Source of the DNA: Nageia nagi
Lineage: Eukaryota; Pinophyta
Length of the DNA: 64,000 bases
Direction: 5' to 3'
Assembly (NCBI GenBank): GCA_050084985.1
Contig: JBITNC010000001.1
Coordinates: 100,378,001-100,442,000, forward strand
A program made the position numbers and the translations under genes. Each line of letters starts with the position of its first letter. The stretch's first letter is position 1. Under the pieces are notes generated by a model. That model ran no database searches. It was not told the origin of the DNA and worked only from the letters and a program-made list of their open reading frames with translations. This document shows positions 33,000-44,824 of this stretch, one piece after another.

Positions 33000-35765
33000 A
33001 ACTAAAATAAAAAAGATCCCCCACTTCAAGCTACTGGTTGTTGAGCTAAGGCTGATACATCTGCATGCTCTTTAGTTTCTTCTCTTGCAAATAATTTTCC
33101 TTTTGCAAATCCAAAGCAATTGAATCCATTTTCTAAAGTAAATTATGCTCTTCCTTCATTGGATCAATATTATTGGTTTGCACAGATAAAGTACTATATT
33201 ATTGGTTTGCACAGATAAAGTACTATATTATTGGTTTGCACAGATAAAGTACTATCAACTTTCTTCTTAATTAAAATCTTTCAATCCAATTTGTGTTCTT
33301 GGATGATCAATTTTAAAAGTTGATTTTCCTATTGAAGTTGAGCAACATTTTTCCTTTTCTATACTGATTCAAGTAGACATGCCTTTACATTTTTGAAATG
33401 CTATTGCATCACTTTATCTATGTTCTTCAAATTTTCATATCTTGCCTACATTCAAAATTAAAACTGTTGGTATAACTTTAAAATATTATGAAAAATACCA
33501 AGAAATTATAAATTTAATTCTAATTGTTAAAACTTACATCAACTCTTTGCTTTTTTTCATTTAATGTATTCAGTAATTTTTAATCATATGTACATTTATC
33601 AAAATAAATCTAAGCTTCAACATTGATATTTTCTAACCTATCCAAAGCCATGTTCAATATGTCATCAATTATTCTCTTTTGAAACTTAAAACTCCCCTCC
33701 TTCACTTCTTTCATCATAGAATTGATGGCAACCAAGTTATGTGCTATGACCTCATAAAACTTCTCCCTACAACTATGATTGTGATATGTCGCATTTATCT
33801 CTTAGATCAATGTTTTTTCCCATGTATCCCATATAATTAATTTTTTTAAATATGGAATTAAAAATTGATTGAAATTTTCCAAGGTAGACTATGCCACATC
33901 AGTTGCATTCTTGAAATATATAGTTTCATCTACTAATTCTTTAGCCATCTTTTCATGAGATGTCGAGGGTATTTCTTGTCTCTTAGCTATCATAGTGGGT
34001 TTAGGCTCTTTGGACCCATGCTGCTAGTAACAACAAGTGTACCAAGATATTCTACAAACATATTTTCCAACCTTGAATCATCCAATCCATCAATCTCTAT
34101 TTTGTGCAAACTATCTTCTAGTACCTCAAGGCCAAAATGCATATGGGGAAAAATAACATGAATTTCAACATTAAAACTCTCCTAACGAGTTGTCCTGTTT
34201 TCTTGCCCTCTTGGAAAAAGGATACTTCCTCTCATTCATTTTGTGGTGGTGGTGGTAAGAAATATTTATCCCATCCTTGAGGTCTTTTCTAATGGGTTAC
34301 TACAAAAAGGAATAGAAATATATTGAAATGCACCAAATATTTAAAAAAAAAGTAAAAGAAAAATATTTAAGTAATAAAATCTTTATACCAGGTGCTTGAG
34401 ATGATGGTGTACTTAGACTAGCTTGAACATCCAGTCTATAAATCTCTTCCAATGAGGGTATATCATAAACTATTATTTCAACAACCAAGTCTATATCAAG
34501 AATTTTAATCATTTACAAAAAATGAATTTGATTCAACTAAATACAATTTTAATATTTACCTTCCTTCGCTTGCATAGATGTCCATTTTGGATGTTGTCGA
34601 GGAAGGGCAGATTCATCCTTAGCATCCTCTTCCTCTATCTTAGAATCAATGACATGCATATGTCTATGTGTCCTACGATGCTTTTGAGAATCAGTTCGAG
34701 AATTAGAAGCTTGAGATGTTGTGTCAAATTCTCTTTGAACTTCCTATGGTCATTTTCCTCTCATGGTAGCATCCCTTTTCTCCTTCACAACATCAACTTT
34801 TTTCTAAAATGAAATGGATTTAATTATACTATGAAAATAGATAAAACATTAAGGTTTAAAAATTATGTATTCAAATTGGATGTAACAAAGTTACAAACTG
34901 TAGTTGGATAGGAGACAAACCTATCTTGATAATCAATTGATGGTGTGATGTAGGTGCTGTGTTTCCTTCAAATTGACCAATCCTCATTATATAAGGCAAG
35001 AATGAAATTATTTGTATGTATCTTTCTCATACCTATGTTTTTTTACTCTAATCAACTCACTCTTTATCTTAGATGAAATATAAGAAGACCAATCAAATTG
35101 AATCCCATCAAAGGAACCTATAAGACAAGATACTGCCCAAAAAGGCATATCACCTATTTTCCCCTAAAGAACTAATTGACAAGTATAAAATTCCATGCAA
35201 TCATAAAGAAATTTATTCTCAATGTAAGACATCTAAAAACCTCTTTTCATCTTGTTTTAAATCACTGTAAATTAAACAAACAAAATTGTGAGTATTTACA
35301 ATGAATTAGTTGAATGAAAATTAAACTATAAAAATAATTTTTTTATTCCAAAAAAAATCATAAATTGTAAGAAATACGTATTCACATTATAATGCTCCTT
35401 AAGGTTGCATTTATCTTAGTTATTGATGAGTATACCGAAATGCATGAGCTCTCCTCCTTGAAATGGTAATTCGGTTAAGCAAGCTATGTCTTTAGGATTG
35501 AAGGAGAAAGTAAAATTCTTCTTCTTTAATTTCATAGTCACCAAATTGCTATTTATATCATAGTTCTTAAAAATATTATCAATGGTGCATTATCTAGAGA
35601 AATTTTAGGCATGTAAATCAACCCTTGTAAAGATGAGTTGTGCACCCATTCCTTTCCTGAATCATCTATTTTTTCCAATAGAAGAATCAAACTATTGTTT
35701 GGATGACACTTGAAGTCAATACCCTTTCTCCTAGCTCTAGATCCACTGTAGCTACTTTCCATTAC
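33000..35765 (-). pseudogene. Minus-strand ORF remnant resembling plant transposon-associated proteins
   Basis: The 5' part (35762 down to 35553) is open: MESSYSGSRARRKGIDF and LQGLIYMPKISLDNAPLI. After a frameshift it continues NLVTMKLKKKNFTFSFNP then KDIACLTELPFQGGEL. The scheme of a beta strand, F-x-F-x-P-x-x-I, then L-x-x-P resembles the N-terminal pattern of the putative plant transposon protein family. Further pieces are PFWAVSCLIGSFDGIQFDW (about 35,140), RRTHRHMHVIDSKIEEEDAK (about 34,650) and a charged helical region KEVKEGSFKFQKRIIDDIL (about 33,690). Breaks are too many to model exons. Function is unknown. The flanking arrays suggest it belongs to a mobile element. Confidence 0.4.
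33172..33257. repeat. Three perfect 29-bp tandem copies
   Basis: ATTGGTTTGCACAGATAAAG and the nine following bases repeat at 33172, 33201 and 33230 with no differences. This implies a recent event in otherwise old sequence. Confidence 0.95.
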
Positions 35766-35959
35766 CTAATTAATCGATACAATATTCCTTATTAGGTTAT
35801 AAATACTCTTTCTATAGTTCTTTTCCTCACTCAAAATGCTCCTCGTTCAAATTAACCAAATTGAACAATAGCTAGGGTATATATAGAATGTGCATTAATT
35901 GCATTACTAGTTCAAATATGTGTTATATGTAGATAAGGGAAGTGACGGTAGGATTTAAC

Positions 35960-36625
35960 AGTTGTTACAATCGATCTGATTATATCCAAAATGAAGCTGG
36001 TTTGATTGCATCCAAAATACAACTAGTTTAGGTGCATCTAGAATGCAAAAGGTTCAGGTGGATATGAAATGTAGCTAGTTTGCTTGCATTCCATATGTAA
36101 CTAGTTCAAGTGCATCAAAAATGTAAATGATCCGATTGGATACAAAATGCAATCAGTCTAAGTGCATTCAAAATGCAACCGATTTGGGTGCATTCAAAAT
36201 GTAGATGGTCTAGGTGCATTTGAAATGTAGATAGCTCAGTTGCATCTGAAATGTAGCTAGTTTGGTTACATCTTGAATGCACCTAGATTAGTTGCATTTC
36301 AAATGCACCCAAATTGACTACGTATGAAATGCACCTAGATCAACTACATTTTGAATCTAGGTGGATTAACTGCATTTTGGATGCATCCAAATTGGTTGCA
36401 TAGGGATTGCACCCAGATCAGTTGCATTTTGAATACTTTTGGACTAGATGCATTTTGGATGCACCCATATTGGTTACATAGGGAGTGAAATCAGATCATG
36501 GAATACACTTGGATCAATTGCAGTCCTAATGCACCCAAATCAATTGCATTCTAGATGCACCTAAATTGGCTGCATTCTAGATGCACCCAAACTGGTTGCA
36601 TTCCATATGAACTTAGATCAAATGC
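35960..36625. repeat. 26-bp array with GCATT...AATGC palindromic cores
   Basis: Units like GTGCATTCAAAATGCAACCG with six more bases run to about 36,290. From there the units read as the reverse complement type, TTGCATTTTGGATGCACCCA. The step is 26 bp and there are roughly 25 copies. The unit layout, TTGCAT plus about six bases plus TGCA[AC]CCAA, is shared with the array at 32378-32715. Confidence 0.85.
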
Positions 36626-37489
36626 ATTCTAATTTTACTTTATACATTTGCACATGTGATATGTCTTTTCCATGCATAAAATGTCTCATTTGTCATATTC
36701 TAGCATTTTTTCAATTTGAAGGACAAGTCCTTATAAAAAGCCCTCTATAAAAGATCAATTTGTCATTCATTTTAACCCAATATATCATTCCTTTTTAGGT
36801 AGTGCTTAGTGAAGAATGATCTATAGGAAGAGTGGTTGCCTCTTTTCAACCTATTCAAGGATAGATTTTCAAAAAATGATAAAGCTTATTTTGAAAGACT
36901 ATCCAAAATAGAAAGAAATTATTTATAGTCAAAATATATCGAGGTCTCTTATAGTTTCAATCAAATATGGTTGGCTACGAGCTGGTAATAATTTTATGAT
37001 TTTATTTTAAGCCAATCTTTTTTCATCATTTTAAATATTACATAGATAAATTTTTGTTACTTAATTAATTTGTAGGATAACATGATCAACTTTTATTTTG
37101 AAACTCTATTCTTGAACATTTCCCAATGCTACTTCATTCTTGACTTCCACACAGGTGTGAAGGATGTCTTGCCCATGATTTCAAAAACCTAGAGGAAACA
37201 TCTTCCATGGTGGAAAGAAGTTGTAGGGAATATGTATTGGAACCTACTAAACTTAATCTTTGATCAAGTTTTTACATCTCCACTTTTCCCTAGTACTTAA
37301 ATCTTTGGAAGTTTGAATGCTATTGAGAGACATCATCCATGGTTGAAAGGCTACTTTGTAATCAAATTTTAATCATTCAATGTATATGTATATATATATA
37401 AAGTTTTATATACTAAATGGTTTATGCATCCAATAATTTACTATGATTTTTTAAACTAATTTCACCATATTTTTACAACTATGTTTTGA
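36626..37489. other. Spacer, no gene
   Basis: AT-rich, with no coding signal. The later part (from about 37,330) weakly resembles the Tat LTR. Confidence 0.35.
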
Positions 37490-37625
37490 AACTATTCAAA
37501 AATTGCCCAACAAAATACTTTGTTTTTGGAATTTCGCCTTCAATTTGAAGGAGGTTTTGTCTACATTTGCCTAGGATTTATAGTTCCATTTTGGATGAGG
37601 GGTATCAAAATTTTCCTTTAAGTAT
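37490..37625 (+). repeat. LTR-end remnant shared with the Tat LTR
   Basis: Similar by eye to 14838-14965 over the whole block, including CACCTAGGATTTACA versus TGCCTAGGATTTATA and TCCATTTTGAATGAGGGG versus TCCATTTTGGATGAGGGG. It is probably a solo or truncated LTR of a related Tat element. It abuts the LINE fragment. Confidence 0.7.
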
Positions 37626-37639
37626 AAGGTATTAAAAAA

Positions 37640-38202
37640 CTTACTAAAGCCTTTTTCCTTTTTAGTTTGTTGCATGAAGATCATGTGAAGTGTATTTTTT
37701 ATCATGAGCCATGGTATGTGAGTAACTTGCTCCTAGTATTTCAAGCATGGTATCATGATTTTTTCATCGAGTTTGGTACTCCATTGGAATTCCCCATGTG
37801 GGTTGAGCTCCCTAGTCTCCCAGTCCCTCTTTGGCCTTTTAAAAAAAATATTATTACTCCTTTTTTTTTAAGTTGAGTAACCCAAATTTTATGGGGTTCA
37901 CCATTTAATTGGTTATGTGTCAAAATTTATCTAAGGAAATTTTAGATCATCTAATGGGTAAAATAGGTCAAGTATATTATTTTGAAAGTTTGATCTATAT
38001 CAACCTTTCAAACACCTATTACTAGCATCAATAAGCTCATGGAGGGGACATTTTGATCCTATGCTCCTCTAATACATGTGCATGCCTACCCAATTGGTCA
38101 ACAATTTATGTATCATAATGTTGGAAATGGCACCAATGAACCACAAGGATCTTGGATCCAAGTTGGTAAGAAATATTATTAATAAATAAAATGCAAGGCA
38201 AT
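37640..38202 (+). pseudogene. LINE ORF1 fragment (DUF4283-like)
   Basis: An open frame (37667-37876) reads HEPWYVSNLLLVFQAWYHDF and PMWVELPSLPVPLWPF. The pattern W-x-V-x-x-L-x-x-x-x-W, then P-[VM]-W-V-x-[LI]-P-x-L-P-x-x-x-W is characteristic of ORF1 of plant L1 LINEs. Beyond the stop, QGSWIQVGKKYY (about 38,147-38,182) fits the end of such ORFs. The 5' end is lost at the LTR remnant, and the 3' side is cut by the LTR element at 38,203. The remaining LINE pieces lie at 43,850, 48,018 and 63,771 in the same orientation and in the expected domain order. Confidence 0.68.
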
Positions 38203-38939
38203 TGTAATATCCCAAATTAAATCTCCAATGAATATGAATAATTAATTACAAAATAACCCTCTACCTAATAACCCTCTTAGGTGCTCCACCTAAGGAATAT
38301 GCTTAGTGCTCCATTAAGATTATTTCCATTGAATGATGTATGAGTGTATAAGTAATAATCAATAGCTATCTAGCAATTTAACCTCCATGTCTCTTTATAG
38401 TTATCATCAAGACCTAGATTTGGCCTCAAAATCATCACTAGGATCTAAATCCCCAATATTAGCCTCCAGAGGGCTCAAGATTTCAATGTGGGTGCCTAGG
38501 AGTTAGGCATACCAACATGGGATTCTTGGGTATCATAAATGCTAGTGTAAGGTCCAAGGTGCCATGCATGCCCATGCAAATATAGGAGTCATACATGGAG
38601 GCATAAGAGTATAGTACTGCTAACGTGGGGTCTAGGAATCTCCCCATGGTTGTTGTAAACATACAATCCATTATCCTAGCTAATTAATGTGCATGATACC
38701 TTGGAATTATTATAATCAAGTTAAAGATCTCCATGTACATTATTAATTCCTAATCTACACTTAGGAGGGATACATCCCACTAGGGGCTCATAATGGGATC
38801 CATGAACATATTAATTCCTATCCCAAGTTAATAAAAAATAACTATAAAACACCTACAAAATAAATACCAAAGGGATATTATTAAATCGCTCCCTTTTGGT
38901 CATTACATTATTTTATATAGTACAAGAAGGGATGTTACA
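38203..38939 (-). repeat. 3' LTR of decapeptide element copy 1
   Basis: The minus strand starts TGTAACATCCCTTCTTGTAC and ends GGGATATTACA, 737 bp. It lacks about 420 bp present in the partner LTR between the TAATAACCCTCTTAGG-type segment and the LTR end. Confidence 0.85.
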
Positions 38940-38955
38940 AATCCTCCCTCCTAAG
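38940..38955 (-). other. Polypurine tract (copy 1)
   Basis: The minus strand reads CTTAGGAGGGAGGATT directly before the LTR start. Confidence 0.75.
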
Positions 38956-39149
38956 ATTGCTTGCCCTCAAGTGACCCCAATATAGGATGGAAAAGAATCT
39001 TAGCTCCTTCACATGTGGAATCCTCCTTAGATAATGGTGGAAATTGATAGTGAATTATCTCTCTTAGATTTCTTTGTTTAGTAAGGGATAAAGCAATGCT
39101 ACTCTTAGAATGTAGTACCTACAAATAAGAAAATCAAAGTGAGAAAAAA

Positions 39150-39905
39150 TAGGTGGAGCCCAAGTTCCAAAATCCCAATATCCTCCATGTGGGGTCCCTA
39201 TATTCTCAAGCTAAAATCATCATGCATGAGCCCTCCTTATTGCCCAACATGATGCATAGAACTACTCCTTGGCTCATCATCATCAATGCTCCATCTTCCA
39301 GATACAAAATGAAATGGTGGAGTCTTTCCAACTCCATGGTACTTGCTCCTTCATCCCAAGTCTAGATGTGGGATGTACAAATATTCTAAAGCTCAATATG
39401 ATGTGCTCTTCCTCAATTAGTCCCAATGTAGGATGCCCAAGCCTCTTGAGGCTCAATGTATGATCTCTAAACCCATCAATTCTCCGTGTAAACTTATTCA
39501 ATTCTTTAATTTTGATGTGGGTCATACAACATTCTTGTAGCTCAACATGGGATATCCAAGCTCCTCCATCTCTAATGTGGGATTCTCCCACTTTTTCAGG
39601 TCCAATGTGGGCTTCCTTAGATCTTCTAGGCTCAACATGGGATGGAAATCCTTCTCCTTGACCAACATGGAGACCCTAAGCCTTCTTGATCCTAATGTGG
39701 ACCATGATGCTCTCTCCAACTATAATGTGGGGAAAATATTCCTTCCTAGCTTTGATGTAGGCCATGTTGGCCTCTCAAGTTGTGATGTGGGATGTAAAGA
39801 CTCCTCCCACTCCAACCTCCTCCTCTTTAGCTTTCCAATATGTAATGTGGGGTTCCATGAATCCTCCATGCTCAATGTGGGATCTCCTTCAACTTATTCC
39901 TTCTC
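39150..39905 (-). pseudogene. Decapeptide-repeat region of copy 1
   Basis: A 30-bp tandem array translates on the minus strand into ten-residue repeats close to x-x-P-T-L-x-[LM]-E-x-x. Successive units include GDPTLSMEDS, WNPTLHIGKL, FHPMLSLEDL, RKPTLDLKKW, ENPTLEMEEL, GYPMLSYKNV and, after a frame change, LGHPTLGLIE and FVHPTSRLGM. About twenty units can be counted. It follows the protease domain without a gap. The same repeat with the same period and position is present in the second copy at 61,549-62,150. This argues that it was translated as a C-terminal extension. Function is unknown; regular Pro and amphipathic spacing suggests a fibrous or binding region. Confidence 0.75.
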
Positions 39906-39989
39906 ATGACACCATTCAATTATTTCTAGTATCTTGTTATCCACTTGAGAGAAATCATCCCTAATTCCCTATAGCATATGAGTCTTCCC

Positions 39990-41960
39990 ATCAATCTCAA
40001 AGCTCATGGTGAGATTTTGGTAATTTGGATGGATTTATCCCAAATTGAATAGCTATTATTCTCCCAATATGATATGGGGATGACCCTTGAGAGGGTAAAG
40101 GTAGAAGTCCCCCCAAATGGTGTAACTCTATAGATAGATCCCAAGTCTCTCCAAAATGTGGTCTATGAGGGTGAGTTTCTCATTTACATTAGAAAATCTA
40201 AAACCTTAAAACCCCTTAGTCTTTAGATTCTTCTTTTCTATGAACCCTGCATAAATAAAATTATGTGAGGCATTCGAATTGATCAGAACCATGACATGTT
40301 ATCCCCCATCATGTTAAATGAAATTTAAGGTCAAGTACTTTTCACTCCATATAAAGAAGCAATCATGCTACCCAAGGTCCCTTCCACCCTAGGTGACCCT
40401 TGGTCAACAACATCTCCTATCATATTTAGATCTGAATCATCTGACCCCTCCTTAGAGAACACCTCAATATAATGTACCTATCCTTTTCCCATGTAATGAT
40501 ACCTTATATCCAAGTGCTTCTTATAATAAAAGAAATTCCTTTAGTCCCTCAATCTCCTCCTTATTGTTGTGTCCATGTCATTTGCCAATGTTGGTGGTGA
40601 GGGTTTGGTCTTGCTATGCCCCTTCTTATCCCCAAATGACTTCTTCATGTAACTTCCTCTTGGTGTCAGACACCCTCTAAGTGTCTTCATGGTCAGTTCT
40701 AGGTCATAGGTTGAATAGATGACATCATCAAGACTCCTAGGTGTGAAAACCTTGATCATTCCCCTAAGTGGCTCCATCAGGTCCTCAACGAATAGGAATA
40801 TCAACCTCTTCTTTAGAAGTTGGTGAATCATGAAGATTATTTTTTGAAATTCGACCACATATTCATCTACCAAATATTATTATCTCAATGCTATTAGATA
40901 CCTAAAGTAGTCATTATCTCCTTTTTGATCAAATGTTTTTTATAACTTCTTGGAAAACTCATGAAATGAGGCTTTATCTACATAGCCTTGGTTGATGATC
41001 CCATGCTACCACCATTCCAATGCATCCCCCTTAAAGTGTAAAGTAGAAAAGTGTACGACCTCCTCTTCTTTCATATTCAAGTTTAGGGTGAAGTAGATCT
41101 ATAGTTGATGAAACCAAGCCTTAGTCATCATTTTATTCCCTTCATACATTGGCACCTTCAACTTGCTAATCTTATGCTATAGATATCACCTCTCTAAACA
41201 TGCATTGCTAATAGTGTGGGGAGAATGGTTTTGCCCTCCTCTCAACCCTAGCAATTCCAAGTAGCCATTGAAATCCACATCTTCCTTAGCCTTGGATCTA
41301 ATGATGTGTATTCCCTAAATATTTGGTTTAGCTCTATGTGTTCAAGAACTCTATTATTCAACTCCTCTTCGGATCTTTTGGTAAACATCGACTTGGATAA
41401 TCATGGAATAATGGTTTGCTCTCATACCCTACCAATGTTTTCCTCTAGGTATCTCCCTAAGAGAGGGCTAGTAACTTGTTGCACCTGATATGATTAGGAT
41501 CTCATGAATGCAGGCTCTTGTTGGCTTGGGGATCCATGGTGTGTGGACTCCTAATCTCTCAAACTCAACTTTGATCCTCCTCATTAGGCTTGATTCTATC
41601 TTCTTGAGTGTGATATGAGGGTATCACTCTCCTTTCCTCCTCCACACGGAGCCCCAAATGGCAATTCAATTGCTTCTACATGGTTATAATAGCCCCCTTC
41701 ATGTTTGTGATAGAAAAAATTAACTCATTACCTTATTTAGGTGTGGAATCAAAGATGGGTGTAGGGCTTATTCTCCATGCAAATCCATATTTATCCTTAT
41801 ATGAACCATCTTCTTCTATAATTTCTCCTTCATATGGTGTCTCATTCATCAAATGTCTTGGCTTTTTATCTTGTATGTTTGAGCTTCCTCCTTTCCTTCC
41901 AGATGCCATTTCTCTCCTAGTGTAATATCTAGTGTAGTACCAGTGAACCTTGGGTCTCAT
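39990..41960 (-). pseudogene. gag and protease of copy 1 (broken)
   Basis: The N-terminal frame (41960-41733) reads MASGRKGGSSNIQDKKPRHL. The gag core end (40873-40541) reads MVDEYVVEFQKIIFMIHQL and LFVEDLMEPLRGMIKVFTP, followed by a damaged knuckle near 40,550-40,520. The protease is represented by VLINSNASHNFIYAGF (expected D-S/T-G at N-S-N) and later MSFEIDGKTHMLQGIRDDF (about 40,010-39,950), which matches the protease end in the second copy. Frames change several times. Confidence 0.7.
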
Positions 41961-41974
41961 TCATAGGCTAGCCA

Positions 41975-41993
41975 GATCCAAGCTTTGATACCA
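41975..41993 (-). other. Primer-binding site (copy 1)
   Basis: The minus strand reads TGGTATCAAAGCTTGGATC two bases after the LTR end, a good initiator-tRNA-Met-type PBS. Confidence 0.8.
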
Positions 41994-41995
41994 CT

Positions 41996-43146
41996 TGTAA
42001 TATCCCAAATGAGATCTCCAAAAAATATGAATAATTAGTTACAACACTAGCTAACTAGGGCATTCACAATTTGGAACCCACACTCTCAATTACCAATGTT
42101 GGGCCTCCTCAAGCATATAAACATCACACAATGCCAATGATGGACTAGAGACATAATATACAACATAATAATGCTCAAAACATGCACATAATGGATAATG
42201 TGAACACAACTTTGAGATCCAAATGAGCTAACTACTTATATTAGGATAATCAATGCAATACAATACAAAATATGCCAAAAGGGTTGATGCTATCCTCCTA
42301 GGAGTTGAATTGGCCAAATGAATCTCCTAATATTGCTAGAAAAACTAAGGGACAATGACACCTCCTCATAATTGGAATCCTCCCTACTAAGGGGTCCTCC
42401 TCATATTTGGATAACCACTCGCATGGTGGAGACTTCACATCAGATCCACCAGATGGGCAATGGTGCTCCACCAGTTTCCATATATTTTCAAGATCCCTCC
42501 ACTTGAAAACCCTCTTAGGTGCTCCACTTAAGGAATATGCTTAGTGGTTGTGTCCATTGGATGATGTATGAGTATAGAAGTAATAATCAATAGTTTTCTA
42601 GCAAATGAACCTCCATGTCTCTTTATACTTCTCATTAAGACTGGGATCTCACCTTAGAATCATCACTAGGCTCTAAAACACCAACATTAGTCTCCAAAGG
42701 GCTCAAGATGTTCAACATGGTTTTCTAGGAGTTAGGAATACCAACATGGGATTCCTAGGTATCATAAATGCTAGTATAAGGTCCAAGATGCCATGCATGC
42801 CCATGTGGCTCTAGGAGCCATGCTTAGAGGCCTAAGAGTTTAGGACTGCCAAAGTGGGGTCTATGAAGCTTCCAATGGTTGACATAAGCATACAATCTAT
42901 TATCCTAGCTAATTAATGTGCATGAGGCCTTGGGATTCCCATGTTTAAGTTTAAGATCTCCAAGTACATTATTAATTACTAATCAACACTTGGGAGGGAT
43001 ACGTCCCACTAGGGGCTCACAATGGGGTCCACAAACTAATTAATTCCTATCCTAAGTTAATACAAAATAAATACCAAAGGGATATTATTAAAATGCTCCC
43101 TTTTGGTCATTATATTATTTTATATAGTACAAGAAGAAATGTTACA
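41996..43146 (-). repeat. 5' LTR of decapeptide element copy 1
   Basis: The minus strand starts TGTAACATTTCTTCTTGTAC and ends ATATTACA, 1151 bp. It matches the 3' LTR except for the block missing there. Confidence 0.87.
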
Positions 43147-43204
43147 AGAAGGGTCAGATATGGGAGACCAGATCTATGCCATCGCACAAGATAATCAAAG
43201 AGTT

Positions 43205-43845
43205 TTTATACATAGGCTTCATCCATCCTAGACTCCTAGGCCTACATGTATGTCTCCCAAACCCACTGGGCATGTGTGGCACCCTTAAACTTTATGCTAG
43301 CATTTATGGCACCTAAGAATCCCATGTTGGTGTGCTTGACTTCTAGGCATCCATGTTAGGCATCTTGGACCCTCTAGAGGCTAATGTTAGGGCCTTAAAG
43401 CCTAGTGATGATTTTGAGGTGAGATACAAGACTTGGTATGAAGAGATATGGAGGTTCATTTTCAAGATAACTTTTGATCATTGTTACTTCTACACTTATA
43501 CATCATTTGATGGACATAACCTTAGCAAAGTGCTAAGTGTATTCCTTAGGTGGAGCACCTAAGAGGGTTATCAAGTGGAGGGAACTTGGTAACCTATGAT
43601 AATTGGTGGAGCACCATTTCCCATCAAGTGGATTTGAGGTGGAGTATCTACCATGCAAGTGGTTATCCAGATCTAAGAAGGGCCCCTTTAGTGGGGGGGA
43701 GTCAGATTGTGAGGTGCTTGTTTCCCTTTGTTCATCTAGTAATATCAGGAAAGTCATTCAATAAGTTCAGTTCATAAGAGGCTAACATCAATCCTTTGGG
43801 AATATTTTGTATTGTACTGCATTGATTATCCTCATATAAGTCACC
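43205..43845 (+). repeat. LTR fragment in inverted orientation
   Basis: From about 43,205 the plus strand resembles the reverse complement of the neighbouring LTR, for example CTAGCATTTATGGCACCTAA and GGTGGAGCACCTAAGAGGGT, up to ATTGATTATCCTCATATAAG at about 43,845. It forms an inverted pair with the LTR at 41,996-43,146. Both real LTR ends are missing. Confidence 0.72.
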
Positions 43846-43849
43846 CAAG

Positions 43850-44377
43850 CCCATTTAATCGCTTAAAGGGAAGGGTTCCCTAGGGTTGACTTCATAACCT
43901 ATTATGCCCTAAGCCTGCCACCTATGGCTAGGGTTCAACTTATTTCTTGAACCTTTGTTCCTAATACCTATTCCTCTTATTCTCACTTATAGATTAAATA
44001 TAAAAATACTCTAATGAATCCAAGTAGATCCAAAAATCCTCTACATGCCATGTTTGAAGGATTCCATTAAAAACCCTCATTCAACATGTTTGTTGATTCC
44101 AACCATATCAACTTCCTTAACAATGCCTACTCCTCTTTGGGATATTTAGGTGATAGCGAGGATCTTCATATGGAAAATTATGACTTGGACAAGTTCAATG
44201 ATGATATGCACCTTGATTCTACCCAAATATTTTTAAGTCTTGGAATGTAAGATGATTAACAGACCTAACCCATAAATATTCACTTCATAGTGAGATAGAA
44301 AATATTTCTGGTTAGTACAATAAAATTCATATTTTGTATCTTTAAGAATTTAAGATCTCTAATTTTAACTTAGAATG
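43850..44377 (+). pseudogene. LINE segment: ORF1/ORF2 junction and endonuclease start
   Basis: A short acidic segment (MENYDLDKFNDDMHLDSTQ, about 44,170-44,230) precedes SWNVRWLTDLTHKYSLHSEI and HILYLXEFKISNFNLE, where X is a stop. This matches the start of LINE ORF2 apurinic endonuclease: S-W-N-[VI]-R-G-L and then L-Q-E-[VT]-K. It is interrupted at 44,378 by the small copia-like element, and the coding sequence resumes at 48,018. Confidence 0.7.
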
Positions 44378-44824
44378 TGAAACAATATTCAAGAATTGGA
44401 TGCTCATTAACATGTTTCAATTAGCAAATTCAAAGTACAATTTATAGGACCTTAATGAGTAACTGATATAAGCTCATGCAAGTTACAAGTTTGACTGAAA
44501 ATGAATGTTATATACAATTACATAAATCCATTAATAATCTACTAAAATTAGCTAAATGGGAGTTACATTCATGTTCCATATCACTCTCCCACCATCCTAG
44601 ACAAGTAACAGACCTTACATCAATGTGCAACAAAGAAAAACTAACCAAAACATAATAAATATTCATAACTATGTAGAATACTAATAAAATGTAGAGGGTA
44701 TCTAGAAATGCGATTGTGTTTTAGAAATGTGGTGGGTTAGCAAAAAACACAACTGCATTTTTGTAGGTTATAAAATATGATCACATTTCATTTTGGTAGA
44801 TTTTCAAAACTCAAAGCTCCAACA
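44378..44824 (-). repeat. 3' LTR of the small copia-like element
   Basis: The minus strand starts TGTTGGAGCTTTGAG, preceded by the polypurine-like ATCAAGAGGGAGTA, and ends ATTGTTTCA. Confidence 0.9.

Larger units (their letters stand above)
38203..43146 (-). mobile_element. RT-less LTR element: gag, protease, decapeptide repeats (copy 1)
   Basis: On the minus strand: 5' LTR (43146 to 41996), initiator-Met-like PBS, gag (about 41,960 to 40,541), protease (about 40,540 to 39,990), a tandem array coding for ten-residue repeats (about 39,900 to 39,150), polypurine tract and 3' LTR (38939 to 38203). No RT, RNase H or integrase sequence is present, so it must have depended on proteins from another element. 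The same order is found in the element at 50,098-63,770. No matching target duplication is seen; the right flank is occupied by an inverted LTR fragment, so the original flank may be lost. Confidence 0.83.

Noticed and set aside
39547-39909. Open 120-aa plus-strand frame with regular spacing
   Set aside because: It is the complement of the decapeptide array in an element that reads on the minus strand.
38198-43151. Target duplication for decapeptide copy 1
   Set aside because: The five bases on each side (GCAAT or similar versus AGAAG) do not match; the right flank is an inverted LTR fragment.
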